Shown piece by piece: positions 1-12,199 of a stretch of 64,000 bases of DNA (the stretch's first letter is position 1; each line of letters opens with the position of its first letter). The notes under the pieces are model-generated. The model saw only the letters and a program-made list of their open reading frames with translations. It searched no databases and was not told the origin of the DNA. Position numbers and translations under genes: made by a program. The DNA lies in the NCBI RefSeq assembly GCF_000003815.2, contig NC_049995.1, positions 1,144,587 to 1,208,586 on the forward strand, written 5' to 3'. Origin of the DNA: Branchiostoma floridae (lineage: Eukaryota > Chordata > Leptocardii > Amphioxiformes > Branchiostomatidae).

Positions 1-2009
1 ATTATACCGGTCCCAAAAATGTTAAGACCCAATATGTAATTTATCTGTCTGGACAAAAAGTCATTTCATTTCGTCTATTATTTCAAGTTTTCATTTCCAC
101 AGCCGTGAATATTAAAAATAACTCCATACGCAATTCATTTTTTAAAGATACAATTTTTCCTTTCCGATGCTTAAACATCAAATGCTCAAACTTTGTCTGA
201 ACAAAGCTCAACATACAGCAATGGTCCGCGACAGCATGATGGTAGTTCGCTTTTTAAGTATTTCAAAATAAATCGTAACAACTAGATTTTACTGAAATGC
301 GTTCATGTTTAGATATGTGTGTTCTTAATCATATGGGCGCCATTTATTTCACCTCCGCTGGACACCAAAAGACTGTCGCTACTAAAAAGTTTTTTTATCG
401 GTTCGAGCCAACGGATCGCACGACCTAACTCGGTCGCTAACTTCGGTCATTTCGGAGGACAAAAACCATCGTCTTCTGGATAGTTCAACTGTCTTGGTAC
501 ACAAAATAATGTTTCGGATCGTACGACGATCACACGACCTATATGTGACTGCGCCCTACCGAACATTAAAATAACTTAACCTACCTGAGCCGAGGTCGCC
601 ACCAGGAAAGCCAACAGACACGCAGTCAGAGGGAGTTGTCTCATCTTGTCGATTCCCTGCACTGAAGTCCCTTGTGAAACAAGATTCCTGTTTCTTATTG
701 GCAAGCGCTTTAAAGTAAAAGAAATCGGTGTCGCTGAAAAGAGTAGTTTCGACTATATTTGGATGCTCTGAAATGACAAATACGCCTCGAGGAAGAGGAC
801 GACACGACTCGAAACAGCTGCCTCGTCGATGTACAGGTACTAAGAGGGAACAGGTTTTTCTTGTTGTGGAATGTGCCATCTCTCGATGCCCCAACCATTT
901 TGAAAATTAGTGGATAGCGAAAAATATTGCAGTTGGAGGATGTTAAAACTTTTTGCGGCTGTTTTTGTGTGACCTATTAGCTGTATTCATTATGTAGTTT
1001 GGTATATATTGTCTGCTTGTTGTTGCGTAATAATTTTGTTCACGGTATTTGTTTTTACATGTAATGAAACAATTTTAAAAACAGCCCTATCTGTTCGATA
1101 TTGTGGACCAGTCCACCAATATCACCCAGTCTTTTGGGCAAATTATCTCCAAGCAGATGTTGAGCTATTTCTAGCGAAAAAATTATCAAACAGCTGTTGC
1201 GTTAGATGAAAATCCAACCATCCTTTACTGCATTGGATATGATATCTGGCGGCTAGTGTTATAAGAAAAAAAAACTACCTGTATATATATTGTAAATGGA
1301 AACAACAGTTCGATTAAAAAATAGAACATGAGTAATATGAGCTAAATAAAAGGGGTCAAATTACTAACGTGTATGCTTAGCTGACCCTGGACGTCCGAAT
1401 GTATAAAGAAGTAGCAAACGATGTCAATCTTCGTCACATGACATTGCACACTTCTCAGTTAACAGTCAACCACCATTCAAAAACAACTAAGGAGGCACAA
1501 ATCCAATATGTGGGTTATCAATTAAAACCATAGGTTTTTTTTTTATCTTCTTCTAACACTATTTGATTCGATATCAAATGGCACCCTCTTTTAATTTCAA
1601 AAATATTTTCATCGCAGCAACACAAGCATCACAAAACACCATTCTTTGTTATTCTTCTATTTCTTTATTTGATTACTGTAAAGAGAAAAGCCTGAAGCAT
1701 TTCAAGTTATTTAATAAACGTACTTTGTATTTATCAACTTTGCTGTGAATTGCAGTTAGTCCTGTGTGACAAGGTGTACGTAATAACGATTTTTGTTCAT
1801 TTATTAATCTATGTATACATTATTCAAACACAGTTTGTTATTGTTAAGTTTGATATAGCAACAACGACAACGTAACAGTCTACGGCATGATCCAGAGTAC
1901 AGACAGCGTGCTGAAGTGCCCCTCCCCCACCCCGTTGATCCTGCCCCGTTTGCAGGTCATCTGTAGGTAGATCTGGGAACCTTCTTCCACGTCGTACGAC
2001 CCGCTCAAG
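1..2009. other. AT-rich non-coding DNA, nothing recognised
   Basis: Only short open frames with no family resemblance occur here. No repeat partner elsewhere in the window was noticed. Short CG-rich patches near 400-560 contain several CGNACGA-like words but no clear element borders. Confidence 0.5.
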
Positions 2010-2135
2010 CTAAGGGCACAACCCGCCGTACTTGCGAATCCGTGCCGTCTACGTGCCAAAACGTGGGCAATCTTTTGGGATCCGGTGGTAAGTACCGCCT
2101 CCATACGAACTCGTATGAAATTGCACGTAAGGCGG
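2010..2135 (+). repeat. Dispersed repeat, copy A (partner near 63020-63160)
   Basis: The stretch from AAGGGCACAACCCGC through CTACGTGCCAAAACGTGG to GGTAAGTACCGCCTCC recurs in reverse complement at 63020-63155. The two copies differ by scattered substitutions and small indels, so they are old copies of one mobile repeat, probably part of a MITE. Short open frames on either strand are a by-product. Confidence 0.6.
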
Positions 2136-3236
2136 GCTCTGCTTCAGGTAGATGCCTTCCGTTTAGCGTTCGTGTTACCAAGGACTTGTGGAAATATGCA
2201 AAAAGATATCTTGATGTGACTGTATTTTGACTCTACCAAAAAGTTAGGGTCCATCTGTAAATGCTGTCATGGCTTTTAGATTATAAATCACAATTATTAC
2301 AAATTATCATATAGCCAGGGGACGTGGGCCAATCAGAAGGCCCCATTTCATGCTGGTTATGACGCCGTAACAGCCGTGCATTAAATTTTTGATTATCACA
2401 TATGTGATAAAACTTTTGAAAGTTTAAACCAATCAGGAGGACAGACAAACAGGACGCTGGCCAATCAGAATGAGATATCCAGGAATCGTCCATCTTCCAA
2501 GATAGGGGAATAAGTACAGGCATGGCAGGGGGGATGGCTCCCTCTATTAACATCGGCAGTGCGTGTTTCTTTGTTCAAAGAAAACATTTGCTGTCTTAAA
2601 ACAACATTGAATTACCTATAATATTTAAGACAATAAAATCTATTTCAAGTCATGTCCAATTTAAACTGCAAATGGAAAATAAAATTATTTGCACCCCCGC
2701 CCATTCAAGTTCAGACGACAATAACACCACGGTCCGCCATTGAGTAGCGGTCATGGCGCTGGAGGACCAAAATGCTACCTTTCTTCGGAGAAGTCGTGTC
2801 TGGGTTCGAAGTGAACGAGATTCTCAAGAGCTGTGAAGCACAGGGATCCCGGAATACGTCAGGAAAGCCGGCAGAGATTTAGCGCCTGATACGAACGAAC
2901 TCGACAAACTGGAGAATGGGCCAGTGGAGAAATACGGAGCGTGCAACAGTTTGTAACATAATGAAGCGACTTTGTTCTTATTTTAAGCCTTGGAACAGAA
3001 ATACATTTCACGTACAAGTTTTATGTTGTTCAAATTCACTGTTCAAATGTATGTACTGAATAAAAGATGTATGTTTTAGAAAAGAACTTGTCGCTCCTAC
3101 TCAACTGGAAACTCTACTCTACTCTAATCTACTCTTAAATGGGTCAGTGTGGGTAGGCTATATGATAATAGGGTTAATGACCCACCTGTTCCTCGGTATA
3201 TATGGTGTCATAATTACGAGCTAAAGGAGTGCGAAG
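2136..3236. other. Non-coding stretch with three CCAAT boxes and a short ATG frame
   Basis: CCAATCAG-type boxes occur near 2329, 2429 and 2462, then a CGCCAT motif and an ATG at 2753 opening a 27-codon frame without known homology. AATAAA-like sequence lies at 3059. It could be the 5' part of a small transcript or a transposon; no product can be named. Confidence 0.25.
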
Positions 3237-3336
3237 NNNNNNNNNNNNNNNNNNNNNNNNNNNNNNNNNNNNNNNNNNNNNNNNNNNNNNNNNNNNNNNN
3301 NNNNNNNNNNNNNNNNNNNNNNNNNNNNNNNNNNNN
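3237..3336. other. Assembly gap of 100 N
   Basis: Exactly 100 N characters, the usual length for a gap of unknown size. The sequence just after it (3337-3420) is G- and C-homopolymer rich and may be poor-quality contig end. Confidence 0.95.
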
Positions 3337-4275
3337 TTTCCATCCCTTTTTGGAAAACGGGGTGGGTTTTTTTCCGGGGGGAAGATTAATAACGGGGGGG
3401 CCCCCCCCCCCCCCCCCCCGCGCCAATACATGCGTCAGGCGGCATTTCATCAACTCAAACTAGGGACTCGCCTATGTGAAAAATGAAGTAGCAGCAGCCT
3501 TGTTTAAATTTGAAATTCATTTGGGGTTTCACCATATGTATAAGTCCTTCTAACATAAACATTAGAAAGTACAAAGTTGAATCTTTTCTGTCGCTTTTAT
3601 CTCAATTCAGGAATACCGATTCTATAACGCTGACAAACATGTCGGTATCACAATTTGGTTGGTCAATAGTTCTGAAAAAACAAACTTTTAAAAACCATCT
3701 TGTCTTTGTCTTGTCCTTTCTTTCGACTGGCAGGAACCTGTTCTCTAAATACCTAACGAAATCCAAAGACTTTAGTTGCAATACGTATGGAACTAAAGAT
3801 TGACTGCAATTCAAAAACCAACCGCCAGGAGCACTCGTAGGCCGTCTGTTGCCTGTAGACCTTCAGCCTTCAGAAGTATTTGACCAGTCTTGTGCGAAAA
3901 GCCAGAGAATGCTGAATGACCCTGACCTCTCGACGGCAGCCACCTGAGTGGAAGTTGTAGGTAAGCAATCTGGTAAGTGCAATGTCTACATTCGCCGCTT
4001 GGAGCGCTGATGGTTAGGAGATGGAGTGACTACATCGGTAGGGAACCTCAATCACCTTGATGAGAAATGACTAGATGAGAAATGAAACTGTTTCTGTAAA
4101 ATACCTCAGACACTATTGTTAACCGTTACATCTAATGTATTCTTTTCTCTTTTTAAAACACGCGGAAATATATTTACATATTGCGTTTATCACATGATCA
4201 TTCCTGCATGAAATCAAGTATTTGAATGTTGCATGCTTTATCATTTAGAGGAGTACAATTATGCCTGCCGGAATC
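3337..4275. other. Non-coding stretch; poly-G/poly-C next to the gap
   Basis: The first 85 bases hold runs of G up to 7 and of C over 15. The rest is ordinary AT-rich DNA with short unsupported frames. Confidence 0.5.
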
Positions 4276-4278
4276 TAA

Positions 4279-5319
4279 AGTCCCGGTCACAAAGCGCGTA
4301 CGATTCCTTACGATGGACTATTCCGCACATCGTACGATGAGCGCAGTACATCGCAAGAAGATCGTAAGCATCGCAACGCATCGGATGGTGTTCAAAATTT
4401 TTCCAGCGTCGCAAGATTTTTTACTTGTGTCTCTTCTGTATAGCCGTCTGACCGCTTTTGTGCTTCTTTAACCAACAAAATGTGGACATAGCTGTTAAAT
4501 ACCTTCCTATAATATCTTTAACTGTAAAAAATAAATAAAAAAAGACCATGACAACAAGAGTATTACAAGCAAAAGTTCAAATCAAGCGTGAGTACTGGTA
4601 TGGTTATCTCGGCCTGCTACGTGTCAGGCTCTTTCGAAGATCGTATCATGATATGCTATCAACAAAAAGATGCCATCATACAAAAATCATATGATAAGCA
4701 TTATATCATATGTATTTCCGACTCATAGAGCCTGCCTTTATGTTCGAGTTGTCCCCATGGTTATTACGATTATGGAAAACTGACCCGACCGACGAGAGCT
4801 GAGATTTGATCTAATTATAAACTCACGTGTATGAAGCGATCAAACAATTGTCTGCATCACCTGTGCGGGGCGCGCTGTTCTCTGGTTGCGACTGTGGCAG
4901 TTGCGACTGATATATTTCCCCTTTTCGTCAATATCGACAATATCAGGGAAAACTGAAACCATCACATCATGCTAAAAAATCATAAATCTATAACCCCATC
5001 AGTAGATAAAAATTGCCGTAATGAAGTCTGCTATGGGGGCAAATAAAATCTTACGGCGATAGCGAAATTTTGAACATGTTCAAAATCCATTTCAGCTCTA
5101 TTTTTCGCCATACGACGCTCCCCGATTTACTATGATTCACTGCGATTGACGCAGGCACGCTCTTATGACCTCATCGTACGATGCACTACGCGCTTTGTGA
5201 CCACGGCTTTATATGCTTAAACCATTGCTTCCGATTCTCCCCCGACTTACGACGCACTGCGCTTATCCTGCGCATCGGAAGGAATCGCAAGGAATCGTAC
5301 GCGCTTTGTGACCGGGGCT
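4279..5319. mobile_element. MITE with TAA target duplication (PIF/Harbinger-like)
   Basis: The ends are inverted repeats of about 31 bases beginning AGTCCCGGTCACAAAGCG at 4279 and ending in its imperfect complement at 5319. TAA flanks both sides (4276-4278 and 5320-5322), the 3-base duplication typical of PIF/Harbinger. The interior has many CGTACGA-like words, and a second end-like sequence near 5185-5212 suggests internal duplication. No transposase frame was seen, so it is non-autonomous. Confidence 0.75.
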
Positions 5320-5322
5320 TAA

Positions 5323-6822
5323 AATTCATACGTAAGGGATGGTCACTAATGCGAAATTTGCAAATGGCTCTTCGATGTTCAAAGTTTGAAGTGTTCAGGG
5401 GACTTGTCGTTCATTTTGCTACTACACCAGACTTAAGATCCATACAGTAAAATCGAAATATGGTGCACGGTGTAATGGTATCAATCAAGGGCAGAACCGT
5501 AAAAAGAGGAGTTCTAAATGGAATCTTCCTTATGCCAGTTATGGTCGTTCAACTGTTGCAGCGCAGTCGCTGCATCCAATAGAAAGACAGTGTAATCTAG
5601 CATTTTGGCACGTCATCAATGGTGTCTATTTCATTAACATAATTATACAGTATCTTATTTTTGCACGCTTTTACTAGTATATTGTGAACATATAGTTATT
5701 TTTGCCAACAAACAAACAACCACTAATTGGATCAAAGACTCAAAATTTCCGGCCACACTTAAGGAATTATGAGGATCAGGTTTAACTGTATTATTGTAGA
5801 AAGTTGATGTATATAATTATGTGTATGCATTCTACGTTAAATACGTTAAATAGAAAAACCGGGATGGATTGCTAAAAAAATTAAAGACACCTGAGTACAC
5901 TAATGTCAGTTTTGATGATGATTTCAGTAAGGAAATCTCAATAAGGTATCTGATAAATTAGCTTTTTTAGCAGATGATCAATACATTGAATACATGTTAA
6001 TACAAAACACAATAAAAGTAATATTTGGATTTGATAGAGCAGCAGGAACGTAAGACAGGTAAAGCTAGTATGTAATGGAATAATGAATTGACAGAAGCAC
6101 TCGTCTGACATTGTTTTGCTGTTTGGCAACTCTTCTGCCTACCTTTATTTCATATAAAAATGTTAACAGTTAGAAATAAATAGACACTTGAAGAATTGGC
6201 ATTCTACAAGCTTTCAGGAACAGCTGACCCAATCGTGTTATAAAAAACTAGTTTTAATTAGTAAGCTTGGCGGGACGCTTTTCCAAACATAGATGCTGTA
6301 ATAATGCAAGACAGATTACAATTCCGAAGTGGTTTTGTTTAGCTTGAAAAGATTATTGTATATTTGAGACCTTCTTTAGCTAAGTGACTGACAGACTGCG
6401 GTGTATGGTGTCTTTGATTCTTTCTGCCAGTAATCACATTTCACTACACAATATGATATGCAGACTGAAAATTCATGTTACATCAAAGAAAATAACTTTT
6501 TCACGATTTAGAGGCAAAAGCAGTCTTGGTATACAATGTAACTATATTGGTAGGCAAATCGGTACATCTCTCATCTGTGCAAAGGGATACAGTTAATTGC
6601 ACAACGGATTAACGCACACTTCTGTTAACTGCAAGGAATCTCAAAATCCAAAACCGGTGCGGTCCAGCTAGATAACTTCGCATTATCGCACCAGCAGGAT
6701 AATTGTACCAAATTCACTGGCAAATAGGCCGTGCAATTAAGCGGATTCTATTGTACAGAAATTGAATGTTCTAGTTTGGCCTTTATTTTCTTCGTTCTTA
6801 GCCTGCATTTTCGCGGCGCGGA
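5323..6822. other. Non-coding stretch with a small dispersed repeat
   Basis: Most of it is AT-rich without recognised features. The segment 6655-6760 (GCATTATCGCAC, GGATAATTG, GTGCAATTAAGCGG) recurs, diverged, at 30320-30405. Confidence 0.4.
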
Positions 6823-7310
6823 GTCCCGCAGTGGCTCCGTTCTGTGTTCACTCTGGGGGCTGTAATGGAAGACCCCAGTCCCGCAGTGGCTCCGTTCTGT
6901 GTTCACTCTGGGGGCTGTAATGGAAGACCCCAGTCCCGCAGTGGCTCCGTTCTGTGTTCACTCTGGGGGCTGTAATGGAAGACCCCAGTCCCGCAGTGGC
7001 TCCGTTCTGTGTTCACTCTGGGGCTGTGATGGAAGACCCCAGCCCCGCAGTGGCTCCATTCTGTGTTCACTCTGGGCGCTGTAATGGAAGACCCCAGCCC
7101 CGCAGTGGCTCCGTTCTGTGTTCACTCTGGGGGCTGTAATGGAAGACCCCAGTCCCGCAGTGGCTCAGTTCTGTGTTCACTCTGGGGGCTGTAATGGAAG
7201 ACCCCAGTCCCGCAGTGGCTCCATTCTGTGTTCACTCTGGGCGCTGTAATGGAAGACCCCAGCCCCGCAGTGGCTCCGTTCTGTGTTCACTCTGGGGGCT
7301 GTAATGGAAG
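6823..7310. repeat. 55-bp minisatellite, 8.9 copies
   Basis: Units starting GTCCCGCAGTGGCTCC repeat at 6823, 6878, 6933, 6988, 7042, 7097, 7152, 7207 and 7262. One unit is 54 bases. C/T, G/C and A/G variants (for example GGGGGCTG against GGGCGCTG) are shared between non-adjacent units, hinting at higher-order duplication. The unit length is not a multiple of three and open frames across it are chance. Confidence 0.95.
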
Positions 7311-7730
7311 AGAGTGTCAAAGTCATTAGAAAGGGCACACAAACAAAGGAGAGTTCTAATAAAACGTGGACATCGTCCAACACTGATGACCAGTCAATAT
7401 CACATGATCTTCTGTGAATTTCAAAAGAGGAGATCACCGGAAAAAATCTCACTTCACGACGCTACTTAAGGGTTGAGATAGTCACTGGCTGAACGAATAG
7501 ATAACATCCATTACCATATTACCGCCACTTATCATAATGCCGCCAAATAGATAAAATATGAATTTAAGGAGATCTACTTAAGCAGCAACAGTAATTTCCG
7601 AAGTATGCAAACTTCAGACAAAAAAATGTGTAGATAATGATGCATTTGAAGACAACAAGGTCAAAAGTTTTCAGTGCTATTTCGGGGCAGTTGAGCTTTT
7701 CGTAAAAAGAGGATACTGTCACGTTTTGTG
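7311..7730. other. Non-coding stretch, nothing recognised
   Basis: This is ordinary sequence between the minisatellite and the GC-rich TIR element; no frame or repeat is supported. Confidence 0.5.
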
Positions 7731-8847
7731 CCGGTGTGACAGCGATCTCGCCCCCCCGTGATCTCGCGGGGCGAAATCACTAGCGATCTCGCCCTCCCCG
7801 GCTGGTGATCTCGCCCCCTACCTCGCCCCCCTTTAGCGATTTCGCCCCCCCCCAAAAAAAACGGGTTTACATGACATTTTAGAAGTTGATTGGTATAAAT
7901 CACAAAATGCAGTTTCAGAATGATATAAGTACACGAGTTTGATACATAACTCCATTCATAGTATCAATATTAACGTAATTACATGGTAATAAGATAGTTG
8001 AACTTGTTTCAAACAAGGAGGGTTGGGTCCCTTGTATTCCCATTATTGCATATACCTGAGTCTTGACATAAGATGTATTTCATTGTATTCACCTGTCCTC
8101 AAGCAACCTATATATCTCCAATATGAAGTCTCTACCATGAAGTGACCACAAAAAAAACTATGTAATGTCTTTATGAATTATGCAAATATTAGGTATTAAT
8201 TAGAAAAACGCACATTTTGGTATATGCACCTGGCCAAGGGATATCTTCACCTCCAACATGACTGTTTTTTCTAGTATTTAGGAACTGATGCATTTACCCG
8301 TGTTTCTTAAGACTGGTACTTTACCAGTGTTTGTGTAGCATTTAGCAACAGCTATATCAACTTGCGCGTAGATAGTGTTTATAATGAGAAACTATTATTC
8401 ACGTGTGTTTTTGTTAGTGCTTTGGAAATGTTTCCAGCACAAGAAAGAAAACACTGTGACAAATTGAAAACATATAGCTGACGTATTCCGTACGATAGAC
8501 GGTGTTGATTTATACATTCGCAGTATCACTGTTTTTATGCCACCTCAGCTGCAAAAAATTGTCTTTTTCATTTCAATGTGATGTTTGCACCGAACAATAT
8601 AGTATCGACTTTCGAGGTATGACATCTTACGGTACGGTAATAAGGTGCCATATAGGTACCAGGTAACACACCATATACGTTACTCCCCAGGTGCAGTATA
8701 GTACCAGGTAGCGCACCTGTAATATGTAGTAACCAGCTGCTCTTGGGGGGGGGGGGGGCGAAAACGCTAAAGGGGGGCGAAAACGCTAGTGATCTCGCCC
8801 CCCGGGGGGGCGAGATCGCTGGGGGGGCGAGATCGCTGTCACACCGG
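7731..8847. mobile_element. TIR element with C/G-tract ends
   Basis: The left end starts CCGGTGTGACAGCGATCTCG and the right end at 8847 is its complement. Sub-terminal blocks repeat GCGATCTCGCCCCCC several times on the left and the reverse on the right. The 1.1-kb interior is AT-rich without a transposase. Flanks TTTTGTG and ATTTGTA may be a decayed duplication, so the superfamily is not assigned. Confidence 0.65.
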
Positions 8848-9459
8848 ATTTGTAGATGATAACCACACGCGCATAGGACAATAAACACAAAGAATATTCA
8901 CTGAATAAGTGGCAAAGGTAAGCTGTAACAGCGATTTGAAACTGGGGAAAATTGTGCGTTGATCATTTGTGACATTAGTATAGCTTGGGAAATCGCTGCA
9001 AATGTGGCAGTATTATGATTAGGGCTGTTAGGTGCCTGGGAGATTTTTCTGATCATTTTGTCGTTCTGACCCTTTCATGCGTGTCTCTAGCTAGAGAAGT
9101 AGCGTAGTCATTAAAGAAGAAACTGTTCTGGAAGCATTGTAGCGTTACAGCCAAGCACAAAAAATGGCATTGCATTTGACATTGGCATGTACCCAACGCA
9201 AATAATGATATTATTATAATAAATAAAGCATATTTCAGTTCATATCCATCCACATACAGGAATCGGCTAGTCAATATCAAAATGTACTTGAGCGGACGAG
9301 CCCAGTGTTACGTTTACCCGTAACTATCTATATCAACTCGATCGCTATTAAAGTAGCTTCTGTGTAAGATAGACTCGATAAACAATGTGAACAGAGCAGA
9401 GCTTCCCCATGCAGGCATACGCCAAAAAAATGTCAGCTACTTGTAGCTCTGTGGACTAT
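8848..9459. other. Non-coding stretch, nothing recognised
   Basis: No repeat partner, splice-bounded exon or known protein reading was found between the TIR element and the LINE tail. Confidence 0.45.
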
Positions 9460-10620
9460 GGATAGTAGTAGTAGTAGTAGTAGTAGTAGACTGGTTTATT
9501 AAGCAATAAGCATAATAGTCCTCCTGGCAGCCTAAGAGGCTGAATTGCGAGGACATTACAATCATGTTCTATTCAAAATACATCAATTAGAAATCTTTAT
9601 GAACGACGTTAAAACAATGGGTCAATAGTTACTAGTTAAAATGCAATATCGAAGTAATATTAATTTGTTATGTTCAAAGAATTCCACTATTTACAGTCTT
9701 AGACTTTTCATAGACTTTTAAAACTTCGACAAGACAACGTGTGACTGAGGAGTAAAGTTCAGTTAGAGTCCGTTAAGCGTTTCCACAATGGCTGGGATGG
9801 CGCTTGACCTGTAGCGCTTTGACCCAGAAGGCTGCTGGTACTGTCCAGAGTTGCGTAGGTTTCTACCGTGCTGTTGGACACGGGTGGGGGGCAGCCAAGA
9901 ACAGAACCGTGGGGATTTCTCAACTTTGATATCGCAAAGTAAACACACAGGCTCCGACGGCGGTCTGATAAGCGTTGGAGATTGAGCTGTTCTAACGTTT
10001 CTGAGTAGGAGTTGTACCGGCGTAGAATGATCATTTTGCAGGCGCGTTTCTGCACTCGCTCTAGGGCTGCGGACTGTTTGCTTGTGAGTGCGGCACTCCA
10101 ACAGGGAGCACCATATTCCAGAATGGGACGAATGTACCCGCAGTATATGATGGTGAGATCAGATGCTGGTACTCCGGATCGGCGCAGTCTGCTGACGAGG
10201 AAGAGACGCTTACTGGCTTTAGACACCATCACGTCTACTTGGTCATCCCAACGTAGGTCCGATCTAATGTGTAGTCCTAACAGCCTGGCCTGTGTGACAA
10301 TGGTAAAGTTTTGTCCACCAAGGGTAAGTGCTGGTACCTGCGGCGGTTGACGCATGAAGCAGAAATGCATCGCCATGCACTTTTTGGGATTGAGGCTCAT
10401 AGAATTGCTCGCGGACCAGCTCTCAAGGTTGTCGAGGTCAGTCTGGAGGGTTGTTGCTACCGTAACTGGTCTTATTTCACCGAGGTTGTAGTCGTAGACA
10501 TATTTCCAGTGAGAGTTTGAGGTTACGGGTTTGATGTCATTTATCATTGCTAGGAAAACTAGCGGACCTAGCAGGGTTCCCTGGGCTACTCCACGGAGCA
10601 TCTTTTCGATGCATACATAT
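9460..10620 (-). pseudogene. 5'-truncated non-LTR retrotransposon, reverse transcriptase 3' half (CR1/Jockey-type)
   Basis: The minus-strand frame 10601-9759 encodes the reverse-transcriptase palm end, thumb and C-terminal region: GVAQGTLLGP in place of the usual GVPQG, then YVYD where the catalytic YxDD box is expected, then the RLLGLHI and CGYIRPILEYGAPCW motifs. Loss of the first catalytic Asp and lack of the N-terminal half make it inactive. The 3' end is a (CTA)n tail (TAG repeats at 9464-9489 on the + strand). It inserted by target-primed reverse transcription. Confidence 0.88.
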
Positions 10621-11515
10621 GGTTTACGTGACTTTTTATAAGATATCTTGATCTCTATGGAGGTGTTCTTGTGAATGACAAAATAAATTTGAACCCTAGT
10701 AGCCGGAGTACCGCAAGCTTTTAATCGTACTTAGTGCCTGAGCGAGCATTTGCACCTCCTGTGTTGTAGCTCAACACTCAACTAAAGAATACAGAATATG
10801 ATTCTTGTCTTTTTATGGTAACATTTGTAAATGAATATCCTGTCGTTGTCAAATTTTATTTGTATTGTCTCTGATTTTCGCCAGAGCTAGCCCTGACCGT
10901 CAGCTACAAAAATGAACAGCTTCTAATAGTCTCTACAAAATATACAGAGTTTAGACACAAACTATTGGATAAGATTATTAATCTGTGGATTTTTGGCCAT
11001 AACCAGCACAGCTGTTGTAAAATGATGTCCATGTGCATGTAACCTAACTACCATAACGCCTCAAAACCTGCCATGTATGTTTAACAATAATTTCAACTTC
11101 TGTTTTAATTGTTTTAATGCTAGCATATATCTTGCAGTTGAAAAGGTGGTAAGAATTCTCGGAAGTAAGAATTCTGTTTTATATGAAGCTCAAAATGTAT
11201 GTAGAGGCAAACAGTGATTTAATGTTATACTCTGTGTAAAATAGGGTATAGTATATTCATTAACCTGATATATACTTTGATGTATGAAAGAAATTCTATG
11301 AGTAGAATGACTTGTATGAATTGTGAAAGGCTAAAGGCAAGTGAATGACAACTTTCTACCGAAGTGACCACCACAACAAAAATTCAAAATGTGAATGATG
11401 CGTCTAAAACAATACATTGTCAAAAAGTTTACTTTACGCTTAAAATGACCTTATTTATGAAGGCCCGTATCTAAAATGCAACTTTTACTTCTTTAACAAG
11501 GTTGAAGCTTAGTTC
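10621..11515. other. AT-rich non-coding stretch, nothing recognised
   Basis: No supported frame or repeat was found; it separates the LINE relic from the foldback element. Confidence 0.45.
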
Positions 11516-12125
11516 CTATGGGTGCCAAACTAACCGGGCCGCCAGCCGGTGTCTCCGGTGGCCCAAGGCAGTCTGCCCGCCGATCTCAAATAAGCGCTCC
11601 GGAGAGTTAAGCCCGAACCAGGGCCATGGGCCTCGGGCTAAACCCCTACAGAGCGCTACATTTGATCGGCGGTCAGACTGCGTAGAGCCACCGAAGGCCC
11701 GTTGCCCCGTAGTAAGCTCTATCCTCGTAAACAAACGAGTACACAGGGTCAACAGGACTTCGAAGGCTCTGTGCAGTCTGACCGCCGATCGAATGTAGCG
11801 CTAACCGGGAGTATTCTTGTGGCTCGGCCTACCGTAGTTAGTGTAGGCTGTCTACGGGCCTAATGCAGTTCTCTCCCGCCGGGGTAACCGTTCACACCTG
11901 GTAGGATTTTCACGCTGTCGGACTTTTGCCCAATGGGATAACTATCCGGCAATTAGCTTGCATTGGGCAAAGTCTAACCGCGTGAAAATCCTACCGGGTA
12001 TAAACGATTACCCCGGCGGCTCAGAACTGCACAGTTCTGGGCCCCGAAGAGAGCCTGCACTTACTACGGTGGGCCGTGCTACAAGGAGACTGGATGTCAG
12101 GATTAAAGTAGCGTTCCGTGGTTTA
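11516..12125. mobile_element. GC-rich foldback element with nested inverted repeats
   Basis: An arm running GCAGTCTG..GCGATC..AGCGCT appears three times in alternating orientation (11568-11598, 11652-11681, 11773-11802). Next to it 11826-12075 folds into a 250-base imperfect hairpin with loop near 11940-11957; its arms include GTAGGATTTTCACGC and GCGTGAAAATCCTAC. High GC against AT-rich surroundings and lack of a protein frame fit a foldback or snapback element. Confidence 0.7.
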
Positions 12126-12156
12126 CCGAGGTTTTACCGAGGTTTTATTTGAAGCA

Positions 12157-12199
12157 ATGTATATATATATATATATATGTATATATATACATTTTATAT
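12157..12199. repeat. (AT)n microsatellite
   Basis: Alternating AT/TA for about 40 bases with a GT interruption. Confidence 0.85.

Noticed and set aside
400-470. tRNA B-box-like GGTTCGAGCC
   Set aside because: No matching A box or cloverleaf could be built around it.
556-894. 112-codon minus-strand frame near the window start
   Set aside because: No family resemblance and no splice or promoter context; overlapping frames on both strands are similar in length.
3149-3486. Frames crossing the N gap
   Set aside because: They span unknown sequence and homopolymers and cannot be evaluated.
6899-7139. Overlapping open frames with a repeated peptide
   Set aside because: They arise from the 55-bp minisatellite; the unit is not a multiple of three and there is no start context, splice site or homology.
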